From the NCBI GenBank assembly GCA_937893115.1, contig CALBGK010000125.1:1-7977 (forward strand): 7,977 nucleotides of DNA. The letters are read 5' to 3'. A model generated the notes under the pieces. That model saw nothing but the letters and a program-made list of their open reading frames with translations. It had not been told where the DNA came from and did not search any database. Within the stretch, counting starts at the first letter, position 1. Each line of letters starts with the position of its first letter. The position numbers and the translations under genes are program-made. The stretch comes from an uncultured Erysipelotrichaceae bacterium. GTDB taxonomy: Bacteria > Bacillota_I > Bacilli_A > Erysipelotrichales > Erysipelotrichaceae. Of this stretch, positions 4,806 through 7,977 are shown piece by piece.

Positions 4806-5714
4806 CAATATAGAATGAATGATTACTAAAAGTATCGCGAAGATAGTAGCTGGCCTAGTTAGAAAGATGGTCCAAACTATTGATGATTGAGTATGTTTAT
4901 TGATTCTGACATAGCGATAAGCCTTAGTAAATAAAAAGACTATAGATAAAAAATATAATAAGAATAAGGTTACTGCCATCACCAGGTAGTATTGTAGTGG
5001 TATGCAAGCATAGCCATACATGAAGGCATTAAATAAGATATGAACGATAATGGTCGGTTGAACACTTCGATAGCGCAAAGTCATCTTGGTTAAGAACAAA
5101 GACATGATAAAGGCTGGTAACATTTCAGCAATCGATACATGTAACAAGGCGTAGAATAAAGCTGTTGACCACATGGCAAAACGATTACCATACTTGCCTA
5201 GCATTCTTAATAAAACACCTCTAAAGGCAAACTCTTCTAATATTGGAGAGACAACCACAAACAGAAAGATGTATAAAGGATTAAAGAGATAGTCTGTATC
5301 AAAATTTAAACCGATAGGTGAAAGTACTCGCTCGCCTAAAGGTAGATAAGTATTTAAGACCGAAACTAGAAACATCGAAGCTGTCACTAAAGATATCAAG
5401 ATAATGGTCGAGATAATAATATCTTTAAAACGGCAATTGCTGTTACGCCAAATCTCATTCACTTTGACTTTAGAAGTTAAGAATAATCCTGCCGTCGGAA
5501 CTAAGGTTCCTACCACAAATAGTAAATAGATGATACCGACAAAGAGATATTGATTATTGGCTATATAGGTTAGATTTGGTGATGAATTTATCAAAAGCTC
5601 AATCAAAGAAGGCAAATATAAAACTAATATTATATATAAACAGAATATCAAACCAATGGTAGTGAACTCTCTTTTGATATATTTTGTGCTAACGACTCTA
5701 CCCTTCTTACTCAT
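4791..5714 (-). CDS. CPBP-family intramembrane glutamic endopeptidase
   Basis: A 307-residue polytopic membrane protein of the CPBP (CAAX protease and bacteriocin-processing, Abi) family. Members cut substrates within or near the membrane; in bacteria they are linked to peptide maturation, bacteriocin self-immunity or unknown roles. The three signature motifs are present: EExxxR as EEFAFR (Glu160, Glu161, Arg165), the central His192 in LLHVSIAEMLPAF, and HxxxN as HILFN (His225, Asn229). These place the catalytic pair and general base in the usual order. About eight hydrophobic segments are visible, including 17-42, 55-80, 97-120, 146-160, 182-208, 221-239, 242-262 and 279-303. The start follows from the ATG at 5714, seven bases after a -10 box, with no Shine-Dalgarno, so the mRNA looks leaderless. 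The gene is divergent from the FAD oxidoreductase gene. The actual substrate cannot be told from the sequence. Confidence 0.92.
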   Translation of the reverse strand: MSKKGRVVSTKYIKREFTTIGLIFCLYIILVLYLPSLIELLINSSPNLTYIANNQYLFVGIIYLLFVVGTLVPTAGLFLTSKVKVNEIWRNSNCRFKDIIISTIILISLVTASMFLVSVLNTYLPLGERVLSPIGLNFDTDYLFNPLYIFLFVVVSPILEEFAFRGVLLRMLGKYGNRFAMWSTALFYALLHVSIAEMLPAFIMSLFLTKMTLRYRSVQPTIIVHILFNAFMYGYACIPLQYYLVMAVTLFLLYFLSIVFLFTKAYRYVRINKHTQSSIVWTIFLTRPATIFAILLVIIHSILMSVL

Positions 5715-5721
5715 ATGGAAA

Positions 5722-5761
5722 ATTATAAAACATTTATCTCAATCTGTAAAACAGTTATAAT
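5722..5761. promoter_or_regulatory. Back-to-back promoters of the CPBP and COG2509 genes
   Basis: Leftward: TTTACA (5750-5745), 17 bases, TATAAT (5727-5722), then seven bases to the CPBP ATG. Rightward: TATAAT (5756-5761), then six bases to the COG2509 ATG, with only a weak -35 (TTTATC at 5733-5738, spacer 17). Neither gene has a Shine-Dalgarno. The short inverted repeat CTGT-AAA-ACAG (5744-5754) covers the leftward -35 and abuts the rightward -10, so one bound protein could affect both genes. Confidence 0.65.
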
Positions 5762-5767
5762 AGTGAT

Positions 5768-7312
5768 ATGTTATTAATAAATGAGATAAAATGTCCCTTA
5801 GATTATGATGAAAGGCTAGTGATATCTAAGATATGTCACAAGCTAAAAGTACCTTTTAAAGCCATCAGCAACTATCAGATAATAAAACGTTCCATCGATG
5901 CCCGCAAGGACATCCGCTATGTCTTACAAGTCCTAGTCAAGATTCAAAATGAAGATAAATATTTATATATTGATGGAGTCTCAAAATATGAAGAGACAGG
6001 CTTAAAAGTAAAAGAGATAAAGTCTAATGCTCGCCCTATAGTCATCGGTTATGGACCAAGCGGAATCTTTATGACTTACCGTCTAGCTGAAGCTGGCCTA
6101 AGACCCATCGTCATCGAAAAAGGCTCACGGATAGATAAAAGAAAAGAAGATGTTGAAAAGTTTTTCCAAACCGGCATCTTAAGCGAGAATTCCAATGTCC
6201 AATTTGGCGAAGGAGGAGCTGGTACTTTTTCTGATGCCAAACTCACCACTAGAATAAAGAGTCCCTACATCCCCTACATCTTAGATATCTTAGTTAGACA
6301 TGGCGCTAATCCTGACATTAAGATTGATGCCCATCCTCATGTCGGAACCGATAAGATAAGAGAAGTCATCAAGAATATTACTGATTACTTAATTACCTTA
6401 GGGGTCGAGTTTCATTTTGACGAATCATTTGTCGACCTACTAACTAAGGATGATAGGGTAGCAGGTATTAAAACTGACAAAGATGTCTACTATAGCGATA
6501 TCATCATCACGGCAGCCGGACATAGTGCCTATGACTTAATAAAGAATCTTCATGCACATCATATCCATATCGAGAATAAAGATTTCGCCATCGGTTTCAG
6601 AGTTGAACATCCTCAAGTTTTAATCGATGCCAATCAATATAAGGATATAAGTCTTGTCGATCACTTAGGTCATGCCGAATACTTCTTACGCTATAAAGGA
6701 AATAGAGGTGTCTATAGTTTCTGCATGTGCCCTGGAGGTATAGTTGTACCTTCAAGTAGTGAAAAAAATACTATTGTCACTAATGGCATGTCCTACTCTA
6801 TGCGCAATAGCGGCATAGCCAATAGTGCTATACTTGTTCAAGTCAATGCCGAAGACTATGATAAGAATGATATTTTAAGTGGTTTTGATCTCATCCACCA
6901 CTATGAACAAAAGGCCTATAACTTATCAAATAGTTATAAAGCTATAGCTATGAATATCAAAGATTATATAAATGATGAATTAAATCCTTTAATCTTTAAA
7001 TCGACCTATCCCCTAGGAACTTTCCTCTATGATATAAATAAGTTCTTCCCTAGTATCTACAATGAAGAATTTAAAAAGGCGATTAAGTTTTTTGATAATA
7101 AGATACCTGGCTTTATTAGTTCTGGCATTATGCTAGGGCCAGAGACTAGAAGTAGTTCGCCTGTGCGTATTGTAAGAGATGAAAATGGTGAATCTATAAA
7201 CACAAAAGGACTATATCCTATTGGTGAAGGCAGTGGCTATGGTGGCGGTATCATGTCTTGTGCTCTAGATGGAATTAAAATAGCCGATAAAATTCTCGAT
7301 AAATTAAGCTAG
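5768..7312 (+). CDS. FAD-dependent dehydrogenase, COG2509 type
   Basis: A 514-residue cytoplasmic flavoprotein of the widespread but functionally unassigned COG2509 group (NAD(FAD)-utilising dehydrogenase). Residues 1-85 form a small N-terminal alpha/beta domain usual for the group. The Rossmann dinucleotide fold follows: VIGYGPSG at 92-99, with the second strand ending in Glu117 (VIEKGS) for the FAD ribose. The group hallmark FGEGGAGTFSDAKL is at 146-159. The C-terminal FAD motif GEGSGYGGGI at 486-495 precedes the final helix. The length is that of the family, with no sign of truncation. The substrate and reaction are unknown; homologues are conserved across Firmicutes, often as single genes. 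The ATG at 5768 is taken because the frame opens with a -10 box exactly six bases upstream; it would then be translated from a leaderless mRNA. The htrA-like gene follows 54 bases later with its own signals. Confidence 0.92.
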   Translation: MLLINEIKCPLDYDERLVISKICHKLKVPFKAISNYQIIKRSIDARKDIRYVLQVLVKIQNEDKYLYIDGVSKYEETGLKVKEIKSNARPIVIGYGPSGIFMTYRLAEAGLRPIVIEKGSRIDKRKEDVEKFFQTGILSENSNVQFGEGGAGTFSDAKLTTRIKSPYIPYILDILVRHGANPDIKIDAHPHVGTDKIREVIKNITDYLITLGVEFHFDESFVDLLTKDDRVAGIKTDKDVYYSDIIITAAGHSAYDLIKNLHAHHIHIENKDFAIGFRVEHPQVLIDANQYKDISLVDHLGHAEYFLRYKGNRGVYSFCMCPGGIVVPSSSEKNTIVTNGMSYSMRNSGIANSAILVQVNAEDYDKNDILSGFDLIHHYEQKAYNLSNSYKAIAMNIKDYINDELNPLIFKSTYPLGTFLYDINKFFPSIYNEEFKKAIKFFDNKIPGFISSGIMLGPETRSSSPVRIVRDENGESINTKGLYPIGEGSGYGGGIMSCALDGIKIADKILDKLS

Positions 7313-7339
7313 ACTTCACTTTTAATTCACATGCCTATC

Positions 7340-7360
7340 TATAATATTAATTGTGAGGTG
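7340..7360 (+). promoter_or_regulatory. -10 box and Shine-Dalgarno of the htrA-like gene
   Basis: TATAAT at 7340-7345 predicts a start near 7352 and a leader of about 15 nt. GAGGTG (7355-7360) lies six bases before the ATG. The -35 region is weak: CACTTT at a 17-base spacing, or TTCACT at 19. No terminator is visible between the COG2509 stop and this point, so readthrough is also possible. Confidence 0.5.
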
Positions 7361-7366
7361 AGATAA

Positions 7367-7977
7367 ATGAAAACTAGTCTTAAAAATTTATTAATAGTAT
7401 TCTTAGTCGCATTACTAGGAGGTTTCCTTGGAGTATATGGTGGAAACGCAATATATAATCTCGATAATCCAACAGTGGAAACAAATTCTGACACCATCAA
7501 GGCTACCTATAGTAATACCCAATATTCATCCTTAAAAGAAGGAATTTCTAAAGCCTATGATACAGTAGTTGAAGTTACATCAGATGCTACATCATCATTC
7601 TTTGGCCAACAATACGAAAGTGTTTCTATGGGCTCTGGTGTCATCGTATCAGCTGATGGTTATATCATCACTAATGAACATGTCATCGATGGTGCCACTA
7701 CTATCACAGTAGAAGATGTAAATGGCAATACTTATGATGCAACACTTATCGGTTCAGATAGTAAGACTGATATAGCTGTTTTAAAGATTGATGCTGAAAA
7801 TTTAACTTACGCTGAAATAGCTGATAGCGATAACCTAGAGATTGGTGATGATGCCATTGTCATCGGTAATCCATTAGGTACTGGTATTTCAGTTACCAAT
7901 GGCATTATCTCAGCATTAAATAAAGAGGTGACAATAGAAAATGAAACGATGTATCTAATTCAAACCAATGCCGCTGT
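7367..7977 (+). CDS. htrA: HtrA/DegP-like membrane-anchored serine protease, 5' part
   Basis: The first 203 residues of an HtrA-type quality-control protease that degrades misfolded proteins outside the membrane. Residues 6-30 are an uncleaved-type signal anchor (LLIVFLVALLGGFLGVYGG), leaving the rest extracellular. A Ser/Thr/Asn-rich linker follows, then the trypsin-like domain begins near residue 54. The catalytic His105 lies in ITNEHVIDGA, where the usual TNNHV is TNEHV, and the catalytic Asp135 in SKTDIAVLKI. The segment AIVIGNPLGTGISVTNGIISAL (163-184) is diagnostic of the family. The catalytic Ser (GNSGG) and the PDZ domain would lie beyond the window edge, so activity cannot be judged. 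The start is fixed by GAGGTG six bases upstream and by the signal anchor that begins at once after MKTSLKN. It has its own promoter signals and stands next to the COG2509 gene, without an obvious functional link. Confidence 0.93.
   Translation, partial: MKTSLKNLLIVFLVALLGGFLGVYGGNAIYNLDNPTVETNSDTIKATYSNTQYSSLKEGISKAYDTVVEVTSDATSSFFGQQYESVSMGSGVIVSADGYIITNEHVIDGATTITVEDVNGNTYDATLIGSDSKTDIAVLKIDAENLTYAEIADSDNLEIGDDAIVIGNPLGTGISVTNGIISALNKEVTIENETMYLIQTNAA

Noticed and set aside
1..7977. CRISPR array, riboswitch or rRNA
   Set aside because: No regularly spaced repeats, no long structured leaders and no rRNA-like sequence were seen on either strand; all leaders are too short for a riboswitch.

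Overview
The window is AT-rich bacterial DNA with compact, mostly Shine-Dalgarno-led genes, rho-independent terminators, a CadA/ArsR metal module, COG2509 and HtrA proteins, and tRNAs with an encoded CCA end. This suggests a low-GC Bacillota lineage, possibly near the Erysipelotrichia/Mollicutes side. That placement is a guess from style and protein families, not a measured result. The standard genetic code fits: TGA is not needed as Trp, and the tRNA-Trp has anticodon CCA.

Left edge (1-455): the C-terminal end of a tyrosine recombinase runs into a tandem 12-bp repeat, a terminator and the 3' end of a tRNA-Leu(CAA) gene. This looks like one end of an integrated element seated at a tRNA, with host chromosome to the right.

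Minus-strand block (485-3864): reading right to left, a stand-alone HMA metal-binding protein and a P1B-type Zn/Cd/Pb-exporting ATPase form an operon. A uridine phosphorylase-family gene with its own extended -10 promoter follows. A small unknown membrane protein overlaps the end of the phosphorylase gene.

Metal switch (3865-4275): an ArsR/SmtB-type sensor is divergent from the HMA/ATPase operon. A TGAA-N6-TTCA operator sits inside the 16-bp spacer of a perfect TTGACA/TATAAT promoter, so the logic is repression of the pump until zinc or a similar ion is in excess.

Middle (4276-4790): a tRNA-Trp gene with a good terminator, then about 360 bases of decayed sequence. It holds a MerR-family regulator remnant with a nonsense codon, an unidentified plus-strand gene start with a perfect Shine-Dalgarno, and an orphan plus-strand terminator.

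Right part (4791-7977): a CPBP-family membrane protease (minus) and a COG2509 FAD-dependent oxidoreductase (plus) diverge from a 53-bp region. The 5' part of an HtrA/DegP-like membrane-anchored serine protease then runs off the window.

The most unusual signal is translational. Three genes (arsR, the CPBP gene, the COG2509 gene) have -10 boxes 6 or 7 bases before ATG and no Shine-Dalgarno, so they look leaderless. Three others (HMA, uridine phosphorylase, htrA) have leaders predicted at only about 15-17 nt, each with a clear Shine-Dalgarno. I found no clearly undescribed multi-gene system. The best candidates for a second look are the leaderless genes, the altered ArsR metal-site helix and the decayed island.
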